From the NCBI GenBank assembly GCA_022447185.1, contig JAKVAY010000052.1:1-64000 (forward strand): 64,000 bases of DNA, read 5' to 3'. The notes beneath the pieces are model-generated. The model was given only the letters and a program-made list of their open reading frames with translations, had not been told where the DNA came from and searched no databases. A program made the translations under genes and the position numbers. How positions within the stretch are numbered: position 1 is the stretch's first letter; each line of letters opens with the position of its first letter. This document shows positions 56,095 to 64,000 of this stretch, piece after piece. The stretch comes from Fuerstiella sp. GTDB taxonomy: Bacteria; Planctomycetota; Planctomycetia; Planctomycetales; Planctomycetaceae.

Positions 56095-57573
56095 TTATTT
56101 GTTGGGCAGGATGTCTACCGGGAACACCTGTCGGGTGCGTTTTGTATGAGGAAGTTTTGCAAAATCATGGGTGTGAATGCCAGCTGCGTCGATGTTGTGA
56201 ATAGAACCGGCGATCGGCTCAAAAGCGGCGCGAAAATGGGCGGACGACTTGACACAAATGTACTTCATTTTTGAACAGTCGATACCCAGACCGCGGGCAA
56301 ATGCCTGGTCAAATGGTTGCTCTCGGGTACACACGACGACGACCGATACACCTGCAATTCGAATCCAGGCGGATGTTCCCATCGTACCCTTGAGGCCGGC
56401 ATACATGGGGCCGTCGTACGCAAACTCTCCGTCTGATACCGCAATGACTTCTGCTTCAGCATCGACCGGAGTCCCCTGAACCGGAGACGACTTGCCACCG
56501 AGTGAGATCTGAATACGATTGCCGGCTCCGGCGTCGTGTGCCTGCTTTGCAACCTGTTCGTCCACCATGTACAGCAGCAACGCGTCTGATAGATTCATGT
56601 CCAGAAACGTGCGGAGTACCTCGGTGGAATCGCCAGGTGATCCCCCGCCGGTGTTGTCTGTGTGGTCCGCGACAATAATTGGATACCGGCCAATGCGTTC
56701 TCCCTCCGCCAGTGCATCACGCACGGACAATGGCGGTGAATACCAGAGTTCGCGATTCTGCCAGATCCATTCACCAAGTTCGTCGGCCAGATCCTGGGCG
56801 AGTTGCTGATTGTTGTCTGTAACGGCGATCACCGAACTGCCGACTTCCGGAACGTCAGACCATGGAAAACCTGTGGCGACCGTCATGCTGATCACTCCCG
56901 CACGGCGTTCCATTGCGTGCACACGTTCGATGACTTCAGTCCATGGCGGCTGGCCGGTGATTTGACGTGCGGTACCCCAAAACATTGGCAATTGATGGAT
57001 TGCCATCGTCGGCTGAATCTCGCCATTAATTGTCCGTACCACGATTTCAGCCGCTTCCTGGCCACGTTCGGACATGTCCACGTGAGGAAACGTATCGTAG
57101 CCCACGATCGCATCTGCAACTTCGACTCGCCGTTTCGTGTGATTTCCGTGCAGGTCCTGTGGCACACCAATCGGGACGTTTGCACCGACGACTTCCCGGA
57201 CGGCTGCGATGACGTCTCCGTCCCCGTCGTCAATCCCTTCGACAACCATAGCTCCGTGCAGTTCCAGCAGGACGCCGTCGAGCGGTCCTGCTGCCCGAAG
57301 CCGGTCGATCAGTTCACCCCGAATTGCTTCATAATCATCGCAACGAATCAGTCCTCCAGGAAATGCCGATGCTCTTAGCAGCGGAACAAGCTCGAATCCA
57401 TGTTCCTCTGCAGCTGCGATGAACCCGCCGGTCTGAACATTTGCACCGCGAAATATTTCCAGGATCGCCGCACCCCGCACGATACCACGGCCGTGCTCGA
57501 AGTGGTTCAGGGTCGTTCGCGTATCCACACACGTACTTGTCTCGTGAACGATTCCACCGGTTGCGATTCTCAC
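56095..57573 (-). CDS. M81 family metallopeptidase (MlrC-like)
   Basis: The 492-residue protein starts (GTG) MRIATGGIVHETSTCVDTRT and contains GVLLELHGAMVVEGIDDGDG, PIGVPQDLHGNHTKRRVEVA and ADHTDNTGGGSPGDSTEVLR. These are the M81 N-terminal domain with its metal-binding His and Asp residues and the MlrC C-terminal domain. MlrC cleaves small linear peptides in microcystin breakdown; homologues are widespread and probably act on other small amides. It lies 224 bases after the ThDP enzyme on the same strand and may belong to the same catabolic group. Confidence 0.9.
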   Translation of the reverse strand: MRIATGGIVHETSTCVDTRTTLNHFEHGRGIVRGAAILEIFRGANVQTGGFIAAAEEHGFELVPLLRASAFPGGLIRCDDYEAIRGELIDRLRAAGPLDGVLLELHGAMVVEGIDDGDGDVIAAVREVVGANVPIGVPQDLHGNHTKRRVEVADAIVGYDTFPHVDMSERGQEAAEIVVRTINGEIQPTMAIHQLPMFWGTARQITGQPPWTEVIERVHAMERRAGVISMTVATGFPWSDVPEVGSSVIAVTDNNQQLAQDLADELGEWIWQNRELWYSPPLSVRDALAEGERIGRYPIIVADHTDNTGGGSPGDSTEVLRTFLDMNLSDALLLYMVDEQVAKQAHDAGAGNRIQISLGGKSSPVQGTPVDAEAEVIAVSDGEFAYDGPMYAGLKGTMGTSAWIRIAGVSVVVVCTREQPFDQAFARGLGIDCSKMKYICVKSSAHFRAAFEPIAGSIHNIDAAGIHTHDFAKLPHTKRTRQVFPVDILPNK

Positions 57574-57797
57574 TTCTTGTGCCCTTTCATCTTTTCATCA
57601 AACTGTACGAGAAAATTTCGCGGCCTGCTCAGTCGGAGTTCAAAGATTTTGCAGTCCGAAATCCTAGCCGGGTATGACGCCTTCGGGATGGCCGTCCTGG
57701 ATTATTCCAGGAGCTTGATGGCACAGGGAAAGTTCCGTACCGTTGGCAAGTTGTGTTAGCCTGAATTTTCGTTGTCATGTGATTCCAGAATTGGCAA

Positions 57798-59474
57798 TCA
57801 ATGTGATGGAAGCCACGCCTCAGGTGCGATGCCCTCGATGTGTGTCTTGACATCCACAACCGCCGGCCTTCCACAGGATAATGCCTGTTCAAGGGCCGCC
57901 GCAAACTCGGAAGGGTCGTTCACCTGGATACCAAAGCAGCCCATTGACTCTGCGACCTTGTCAAAGTCAATGTCGGACAACATCCAGAGCTCATCGGATC
58001 CTTGCACTCTGCCGCCGTAAGTGGCCTCGACCCCGCTCTGCTCCTGATTGAGTGAGCTGTTGTTATTAATCACGGTAACGGTGTTGATCCCAAAGCGAAG
58101 GGCTGTGTCCAGTTCCGTCAGGTGATAATAAACTCCGGCGTCACCGGTCAGGCAGACGACGGGACGGTCGGGGACAGCGCATTTGGCCCCGATAGCTGCC
58201 GGGATTCCCCAGCCGAGTGATCCGGAGCATCGAAGAAACGTCTGATCGGCATGTTTGAGATCGACAATTGTTCCGGCCCAGATTCCCGCGTGTCCCGTAT
58301 CTGACACGAGGACCGCATCGTGAGGGAGTGCGTCAGATAATTCCCGACAAAGTCGCTCAGGGCGGATCGGGATTTCGTCAGAGTTGACGAGTGGAGCTAC
58401 GTCGTCCTTCCAGTCTTTGACGAGTTGCTCGACACGGTTTAACCATTCGTTACGAGGTGCCGGTGTCTCGGCGTATTGGAGGAATTTTTGCAGTGTGGTT
58501 TGGACATCCCCCTGAATACCCAGCTGGACAGGATAGGAGCGGCCGATTTCGGCGGGATTGATATCAAGTTGAATGACGGGGGTTCCAACAGGCGGAATAC
58601 GCCACTCATGTGTTACCTGGCCACCGGTATGACTGCCAATGAAAAAAACAAGATCTGCCTCGCAGACCGCTTTGTTGGCACAGCTGCGCGAATAGAGCCC
58701 TGGGACTCCAACGGCCAGAGGATGATTCCAGGGAACAGCCGTTTTGGCATTGAGAGCCGTGGCCACGGGAATCGACAGTTTTTCCGCAAAGGCAACCAGT
58801 ACCTCTTCTGCCTGAGATGTCGTAACTCCCCCTCCGGCGACAATGATTGGACGCTGTGCCTCAGAGAGGAGCCTGAGCGCTTCATGAATTAACGTGGATT
58901 CGGGTTCAGGACGAAATGGCGGAATGCGAGTGAACTGTTCTTCGACAATGACTTCCAGATCGGCTTCATCATCTGCGACAATTGTTCCGTCAAGTGCGTC
59001 AAGGTCGAGATGTACGGGGCCGGGAGTACCAGTGGTTGCCTGTCGGAAAGCCTGACGCAGAAAGAACGGGAGTTCACTTGCGCTGCTCACGTGTCCATCA
59101 AACTGCGTTACTGCGGAAAAAGGCCCCTGATGATCAATTTCCTGGTATGCATTTCGGTGCTGCTTCATTTGCTCAAGGCGACCTGTCAGCGCGAGTACCG
59201 GGGAACACGCCAGGTAGGCATCCTGCAGTCCGGCCGCCAGGTTGGCCGCTCCAACGGACTGAGCCATGCAGACCGCTGGCCGACGACTGATACGTGCATG
59301 GGCGTCTGCCATGTAGGCAGCGCCTTTTTCGCTGTGGCACATGATGCGTCGGATACCAAGTTGTTCGCAGTCACGCAGCACAGGATTCAGCACATAGGGC
59401 ATTACGAACAGATGATCGATCCCGTAACCCCGAAACGTCTCACTGATAAACCGACTTCCGGTCATTCGTGTCAT
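57798..59474 (-). CDS. Thiamine diphosphate-dependent enzyme, acetolactate-synthase-like
   Basis: The 558-residue product has the three ThDP-enzyme domains. The pyrimidine domain shows the activating Glu49 in CHSEKGAAYMADAHARIS. A central domain follows (PIIVAGGGVTTSQAEEVLVA). The pyrophosphate domain has LTGDAGVYYHLTELDTALRF then VTVINNNSSLNQEQ, the GDx...N cofactor motif. It resembles acetolactate synthase large subunits and benzoylformate decarboxylase-like enzymes. The ATG at 59472-59474 lies 13 bases after the SDR stop, so they form one unit; 32 residues upstream in frame overlap the SDR gene. Substrate unknown. Confidence 0.88.
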   Translation of the reverse strand: MTRMTGSRFISETFRGYGIDHLFVMPYVLNPVLRDCEQLGIRRIMCHSEKGAAYMADAHARISRRPAVCMAQSVGAANLAAGLQDAYLACSPVLALTGRLEQMKQHRNAYQEIDHQGPFSAVTQFDGHVSSASELPFFLRQAFRQATTGTPGPVHLDLDALDGTIVADDEADLEVIVEEQFTRIPPFRPEPESTLIHEALRLLSEAQRPIIVAGGGVTTSQAEEVLVAFAEKLSIPVATALNAKTAVPWNHPLAVGVPGLYSRSCANKAVCEADLVFFIGSHTGGQVTHEWRIPPVGTPVIQLDINPAEIGRSYPVQLGIQGDVQTTLQKFLQYAETPAPRNEWLNRVEQLVKDWKDDVAPLVNSDEIPIRPERLCRELSDALPHDAVLVSDTGHAGIWAGTIVDLKHADQTFLRCSGSLGWGIPAAIGAKCAVPDRPVVCLTGDAGVYYHLTELDTALRFGINTVTVINNNSSLNQEQSGVEATYGGRVQGSDELWMLSDIDFDKVAESMGCFGIQVNDPSEFAAALEQALSCGRPAVVDVKTHIEGIAPEAWLPSH

Positions 59475-59487
59475 CTTGTCTGATTCC

Positions 59488-60375
59488 TCATTCCGCTTCT
59501 GAGTCTGCGGTGCTGTTGAATGGATCGATCCCTGTAACAAAATCATGTCCGAGCAGCGGCTGCGCGGCAAAGAGTCCTCCGTCGACCGGCAAAATCACGC
59601 CGGAGATCCATCGCGATTCATTGCTGGCCAGGAACACGGTTGCCCATGCGACATCCCATGGTGTTCCCTCTGTTCCCAAAGGCACGACCCGTCGTCTTCG
59701 GTCCTGATGGGCCGAATCGAATTCGTCAGTATACGCTGAATGAAGATGTCCCGGTGCGATACAGTTGGCACGAATTCCGTCTCTGCCATGCCACGCTGCA
59801 GTCGTTTTCGTCAACATGTGCAGCGCTCCTTTTGAGACAGAGTACGGAGCGCCATAATGAATCGCTGCGGCAATCGCGTCACAGGATGAGAAATTGATGA
59901 TCGAACCTCCACCAGAATCAATCATCGCGGGAATCGCATGCTTGCTGGCCAGCATTGCGCTTTTGAGATTGAAGTCGAATCCCCGGTCCCAGTCATCATC
60001 GTCGATCCCGGAAATACGCTGACTGACTCCGTCATTGCTGCTTCTGCCTCCGTAGCCAAGATTGTTGACCAGTACGTGCAGACCGCCGTATCTCTGCACA
60101 GCTGCTGCGACCATAGCGCGACAATCGGCTCCTGTTGTTGTGTCACCCGTGAATAACGATGCCTCGCCTCCAGTGTTGTTTGTGATTTCGTTGACGGTGC
60201 GCAATGCATTGTCTCTGGATACGTCGGCGACGAGAACTTTTGCACCTTCCCGGGCAAGGCAGACTGCGGATGCTCGTCCTGTGCCGACCTGTTCTTCATG
60301 GCTGCCGCCACCGGTAACGATGGCGACCTTGCCGAGCAGTCGGGGTTCGCGAATCCTGTTCTGATTGTCCAGCAT
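59488..60375 (-). CDS. SDR family oxidoreductase
   Basis: The 295-residue product is a classical short-chain dehydrogenase/reductase. The cofactor motif is GKVAIVTGGGSHEEQVGTGR, with about five extra residues between the usual TGxxx and GxG parts. VNNLG (103-107), Ser163/Ser164, Tyr178 and Lys182 in YSVSK form the remaining active-site pattern. The ATG at 60373-60375 has GAGGA about 10 bases upstream and is preferred to a TTG 60 bases farther. It is the first gene before the ThDP enzyme. It likely oxidises or reduces a small alcohol or keto substrate in the same pathway. Confidence 0.9.
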   Translation of the reverse strand: MLDNQNRIREPRLLGKVAIVTGGGSHEEQVGTGRASAVCLAREGAKVLVADVSRDNALRTVNEITNNTGGEASLFTGDTTTGADCRAMVAAAVQRYGGLHVLVNNLGYGGRSSNDGVSQRISGIDDDDWDRGFDFNLKSAMLASKHAIPAMIDSGGGSIINFSSCDAIAAAIHYGAPYSVSKGALHMLTKTTAAWHGRDGIRANCIAPGHLHSAYTDEFDSAHQDRRRRVVPLGTEGTPWDVAWATVFLASNESRWISGVILPVDGGLFAAQPLLGHDFVTGIDPFNSTADSEAE

Positions 60376-61025
60376 CTCTCTGTTCCTCGGGAATTGCTTC
60401 TGTATCTCTGAATGTCCCGCGTTTCCTCCGTTCAAAGGAAGGATAACTCACGAGCATTCCAGCATATTTGTCTGTATTCAATACACCGTCACGACTATCT
60501 GCCGACGTACGCAGCTTCGATCGGTAATCATTGTGACAACACAGAATCACGGCGATCAGGATACGCTTGCGCGAGGTGACTCCCGGAGAATTTGCAGTAA
60601 CTGCGTGAAATTGACGGGTCAACTGTAGCGAGCGACCTGGTGGCACGGAAGTCGGTCAGGCGTGCAACAAAGGCACAGCAGTGGCGTGTCATTGTCTCAA
60701 CAATAAGTAGACGACTTGCTTTACAGTTCTTTAACCTCAGCTGCACAGGCCGGAAGTCCGGCTGATTCGGTTTCGGATGAGAACACGCGGATCTCTAATC
60801 ATTTCGATCCGCACCATGTGAACAACGATCACACAGGTAAACTGCCGGCACCCGATGTCTCGTGTATAATGGGAATTCCCTCGAGTCTGCTGAAATCGCT
60901 GTTACTTCTGTCGGCTTCGAGCTGTGCGGCTTCAGAAGAATGTTATAGTCAAAATTCGAATTCTGATTGAAGAGGCCGTATGTTGAGCTGATTTGCCTTT
61001 GTCTGGACGTAACATCAGGTTCATT
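60376..61025. other. 650-base divergent region between SDR and M19 genes
   Basis: No gene is supported. Open frames on both strands lack motifs. The last 80 bases contain the probable promoter of the dipeptidase gene. A shared regulator site is plausible, but no clear operator palindrome was seen. Confidence 0.5.
60941..60949 (+). promoter_or_regulatory. Putative extended -10 promoter of the M19 dipeptidase gene
   Basis: TGTTATAGT is an extended -10 (TGn plus TATAGT) 77 bases before the ATG. No good -35 box is seen. Confidence 0.35.
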
Positions 61026-62132
61026 ATGTCACAACCCTTAATCATTGATCTGCATCTTGACCTCGCATGGGACGCGCTGTTTTGGAACCGCGACCTGACT
61101 CTGACGGCGCATCAGGTTCGGGAACAGGAGGAGCAGGACATTCCGCAGGTCGCAGCCGGTTTCGATACGGGCTTATGCAGTGTGACATTTCCGGAGATGC
61201 GCCGCGGCAGTGTCGGCATTATGCTCAGTACGATCATGTCGCGCATTGAGCCACGGTATCTCGACGGTCGCCGTGACGGTATGCGAACACAGGAACAGGC
61301 GATGGCCGTTGGGCGTGGTCACCTGGCGTGGTACCAGGCCATGGCACGGCGCGGTGATATTAAGCCCGTTCGAGGACTCGATGACCTGGACGAAGCTGTC
61401 AGCGCCTGGGAGAATCCTACGGACAAGACACCCATTTACCACATTCTGTCGATGGAAAGTGCCGACCCGATCGTTGATCCCGATGACGTGGGATTCTGGT
61501 GGGATGCGGGCCTGCGCGTCGTTGGACCTGCGCATTTCGGTCACAACACGTACATACACGGTACGTTTACCGAAGGCGGGCTCAAACCCGCTGCAAAACC
61601 ACTTTACAAAGCTATGCGCGACGCCGGGATGATTCTGGACATCACTCACATGTCTGATCAGGCAGTGTGGGAGTCGTTCGATCTGTGGGATGGTCCGATT
61701 ATGGCCTCGCACTGCACCTGCAGATCAATTGTGCCTGGGCAGCGGCACTTGACTGACGACATGATCCGCGAACTCATCCGTCGCGACGGGATCATTGGTC
61801 TGGTGTTTTGTCAGTTCTTCATCGACCCTGACGTGCAGTGGGAAAATCGCCCTTCCAGAAAAACGTGGGTCTCAAAGTATGGGATGTCAGGGCTGATCCC
61901 TCATATAGAGAATATTTCGAACCTGGCAGGTGGGTCACTCGCCAATATTGCGATCGGGACCGACATGGATGGGGGATTTGGAGCCGAGATAACACCGACC
62001 GATGTCGATACAATTGCCGATTTGCAGGGTCTGACAGGTGTATTGCGCGACGCAGGGTTCAATGATGGTGATATCAAAGGCGTTCTGCATGCCAATGCTT
62101 TGCGCTTATTCAGAAATGCATGGAAGGACTGA
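61026..62132 (+). CDS. M19 family (renal-dipeptidase-type) membrane dipeptidase
   Basis: The 368-residue protein begins MSQPLIIDLHLDLAWDALFW, with the His-x-Asp zinc motif at residues 10-12. The bridging glutamate may lie in HILSMESADP. ILDITHMSDQAVWESFDLWD and PIMASHCTCRSIVPGQRHLT carry the later metal-binding His residues. IAIGTDMDGGFG gives the last Asp. M19 enzymes hydrolyse dipeptides or related N-acyl and D-amino compounds. There is no signal peptide. The ATG at 61026 is preferred to a TTG 11 codons upstream. It diverges from the SDR/ThDP unit and probably works on the same substrate group. Confidence 0.9.
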   Translation: MSQPLIIDLHLDLAWDALFWNRDLTLTAHQVREQEEQDIPQVAAGFDTGLCSVTFPEMRRGSVGIMLSTIMSRIEPRYLDGRRDGMRTQEQAMAVGRGHLAWYQAMARRGDIKPVRGLDDLDEAVSAWENPTDKTPIYHILSMESADPIVDPDDVGFWWDAGLRVVGPAHFGHNTYIHGTFTEGGLKPAAKPLYKAMRDAGMILDITHMSDQAVWESFDLWDGPIMASHCTCRSIVPGQRHLTDDMIRELIRRDGIIGLVFCQFFIDPDVQWENRPSRKTWVSKYGMSGLIPHIENISNLAGGSLANIAIGTDMDGGFGAEITPTDVDTIADLQGLTGVLRDAGFNDGDIKGVLHANALRLFRNAWKD

Positions 62133-62498
62133 CGTCGTTACCGAAATTTTCTTGTGTCGGATTCTCGACAGATCATCGACCAGAGTTTCGACCGTGTTTC
62201 CGCCGTCTCTCAACCAGACTGGCTGAGCAGCCTGAGGACGTGTGTTTCCGGAGTAGTCGATCAGAGCTGATTGAACCGTGGCGACCAACAGGTGCCGGGC
62301 AAAGACGATCAGTAGAGAGAGATCTTGCTGTGTATTCGCCCGAATTTTTATTTCCTGACTGCGTTGGAACGTATGGGAGTGTTGTCGAACTAAGATAGTT
62401 CCTGCCTGAATTCGAACACATCTGAACCGAACTGCGATCGTTGTATTTCGAGTGAATCGTTTGCAGACAACTTTTGCAATTCAACCGGGAAGAGCCAC
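62133..62498. other. 366-base intergenic region, no gene recognised
   Basis: Between the dipeptidase gene and the truncated secreted gene, both on the plus strand. Minus-strand frames here are antisense extensions. No terminator with a T-run stands out. Confidence 0.45.
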
Positions 62499-64000
62499 AT
62501 GCGAGCCATTTTGCCACCGTTTCTCCTGATCCTGACTCTGTCGCTGATCGCGTCTGCACCGGTTGCACACGGCAGCGACCGGACGATTTTGATCGAAACA
62601 CCAATGTCGCCTCCCGCATGGGCTGTTCTCGAACGGGAACTCATCCGGGCCAATACAGCGGCATGTGAAGAATTTTTCGCTCAGTATTTCGATGAACGCG
62701 GCTATTTGATGTGTGTCGAACGCTGGGGCGGCAACGACGGACCAGACGATGCGATTGAAAACGTTGCCAACTGGCCGATTCTGCACGCGCTGGGCGCTCC
62801 CGATTCGATTCTGCGTATGTACAAGAAAGCCTGGGAAGGACATTTGCGCCAGTATTCCGAAGCAAAGACAGTGGAAGTGCCGTTTGCCCGCGACGGAATG
62901 TTCTACAAAGAGTTCCATACCATGATGGACTGGATGCACATTGCAGAGGAATTGCGTGTATTCAATTTGCAGGGACTGTCCGACCCCGATGATGTCAGCT
63001 TTGAACATCGTGTCCGGCGGTTTGCCGGCTTTTACATGAACGAAGATCCTGGCGCTCCGAACTATGATCCGAAACACCGAATCATTCGCAGCATGTTTAC
63101 CGGTAGTCGTGGACCACTCATGCGTAAAGCCACCGGGCTCGATTGGGCGGGCGACCCGATTGAAGTGGAAAACCGATTCGACCCGGGACATGGTGAACGT
63201 AACTACGCGGAAATGGTGGCGCACTTCAAGGACTACAACGACACGGTCGGAGACCATCCGCAGAATATGGGGGCGACAACACTGGCTGCCAACGCATACA
63301 TGCTGACCGGAGAAGACAAATACAGGTCGTGGCTGCTGGAATATGTCGACGCGTGGCTGGAACGAATGCAGAGCAACGGTGGCATTATTCCGACCAACAT
63401 CGGATTGGACGGAGTGATCGGTGGTGAGGCCGGTGGCCGGTGGTATGGCGGCGTATATGGCTGGGGGTTTTCGGTCATTGTTCCACAGACAGGACAATTA
63501 GCGCATCGACCGCGAATTGGACGAGGCCTGATTGGATTTGGAAATGCCTATCTGCTGACCGGCGATCGGCGGTATATCGATGGATGGACGAAGATGATCG
63601 GGCTGGTAAATTCCAATGCACGGGTGATCGACGGAAAGAAAATGTATCCTCGGATGCACGGTGATGAAGGTTGGTATGGCTTTCAGGAGACTCCATGGGC
63701 CGTTGGAGCTCTCGACTGCTGGTATTTTACATGCGATGAAGCGGACCGCCGTCGTGTGACGAGTGATCCGTGGGTCCGATTCCTGCAAGGTGAAAATCCC
63801 ACCTATCCCGAACAGGCATTGAGTGCTGATTTTGAAACGATCCGTGGACGAGTTGCGGGAATGCGTGATGATACCACGACGCCCGATACACGACTCGCCG
63901 ATGATCCCATGAAATTCAACCCCGCCACCGTTGACACTTTGCGTCAGCTAATGCTGGCAGGAATCGATCCAGGACGTGGCGCTGCTCCACTGCACTGCCG
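62499..64000 (+). CDS. Secreted protein, probable helical toroid fold, truncated by the window end
   Basis: Starting from ATG at 62499 (GGGAAGAG about 7 bases before), the frame stays open for at least 500 codons to the window edge. The N-terminus MRAILPPFLLILTLSLIASA is a signal peptide. The body has regular helix-rich repeats with aromatic residues (ANTAACEEFFAQYFDERGYL, LAANAYMLTGEDKYRSWLLE, GFGNAYLLTGDRRYIDGW). Such repeats of AxxYxLTGxxxY are seen in (alpha/alpha) toroid glycosidases and related proteins. No catalytic residues can be named. The large minus-strand frame opposite is its shadow. Family unknown. Confidence 0.75.
   Translation, partial: MRAILPPFLLILTLSLIASAPVAHGSDRTILIETPMSPPAWAVLERELIRANTAACEEFFAQYFDERGYLMCVERWGGNDGPDDAIENVANWPILHALGAPDSILRMYKKAWEGHLRQYSEAKTVEVPFARDGMFYKEFHTMMDWMHIAEELRVFNLQGLSDPDDVSFEHRVRRFAGFYMNEDPGAPNYDPKHRIIRSMFTGSRGPLMRKATGLDWAGDPIEVENRFDPGHGERNYAEMVAHFKDYNDTVGDHPQNMGATTLAANAYMLTGEDKYRSWLLEYVDAWLERMQSNGGIIPTNIGLDGVIGGEAGGRWYGGVYGWGFSVIVPQTGQLAHRPRIGRGLIGFGNAYLLTGDRRYIDGWTKMIGLVNSNARVIDGKKMYPRMHGDEGWYGFQETPWAVGALDCWYFTCDEADRRRVTSDPWVRFLQGENPTYPEQALSADFETIRGRVAGMRDDTTTPDTRLADDPMKFNPATVDTLRQLMLAGIDPGRGAAPLHC

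Noticed and set aside
62481..63497. Minus-strand open frame of 338 codons
   Set aside because: It lies opposite the plus-strand frame from 62499 that has a signal peptide, ribosome binding site and regular repeats. The minus frame has no family pattern and is a shadow.

Overview
The window reads as chromosomal DNA of a planctomycete (phylum Planctomycetota), probably class Planctomycetia. The evidence is the gene content around a ribosomal core: a DUF1552 protein paired with a DUF1587/1595/1592/1588/1585 cytochrome-like protein, a secreted sulfatase, PEGA and MetA-like envelope proteins, a sigma factor with extra HTH domains, and ribosomal proteins with lineage-type insertions. GC content looks moderate, in the low to mid 50s by eye. 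No species is claimed.

Left edge (1-5.5 kb): folK and an orphan Flp-type pilin diverge from pyrF. A secreted repeat protein and an orphan HELYH metallopeptidase-like protein follow.

Core (5.8-41.8 kb): one very long minus-strand information-processing locus. In transcription order it runs tRNA-Thr, tRNA-Tyr, tRNA-Gly, tRNA-Thr, tuf, rpmG, tRNA-Trp, secE, nusG, rplK, rplA, rplJ, rplL, rpoB, rpoC, rpsL, rpsG, then a 4 kb interruption (a plus-strand sulfatase, a PEGA lipoprotein, a PP2C phosphatase), then fusA, rpsJ, rplC, rplD, rplW, rplB, rpsS, rplV, rpsC, rplP, rpmC, rpsQ, rplN, rplE, rpsN, rpsH, rplF, rplR, rpsE, rplO, secY, rpmJ, rpsM, rpsK, rpoA, rplQ. The classical tufB/beta, str, S10, spc and alpha clusters are thus almost fused. 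rplX (L24) and rpmD (L30) are missing from their usual places, and infA, adk, map and rpsD are not at this locus. Good sigma70-type promoters can be read before the tRNA cluster, rpsL and rpsJ, and an intrinsic terminator follows rpsG. Two strong hairpins lie in the rplL-rpoB spacer. S12 carries Arg at the residue-88 position where Lys88Arg is a known streptomycin-resistance change.

Right part (42-64 kb), accessory: a sigma70-family factor with several N-terminal HTH segments; a small membrane protein; the DUF1552/DUF1592 pair; a transglutaminase-like protein; a PAS-domain remnant; a SulP transporter with STAS domain; an outer-membrane MetA-like protein; a cupin; a DUF1643-like protein; and a probable catabolic group (M81/MlrC-like peptidase, ThDP-dependent enzyme, SDR, divergent M19 dipeptidase). 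A secreted protein runs off the right end.

I found no CRISPR array, insertion sequence, prophage or defence island. The window is mostly conserved housekeeping DNA. The most interesting points are the S12 residue, the missing L24 and L30, the modified L17 and L33, the multi-HTH sigma factor and the structured rplL-rpoB spacer.
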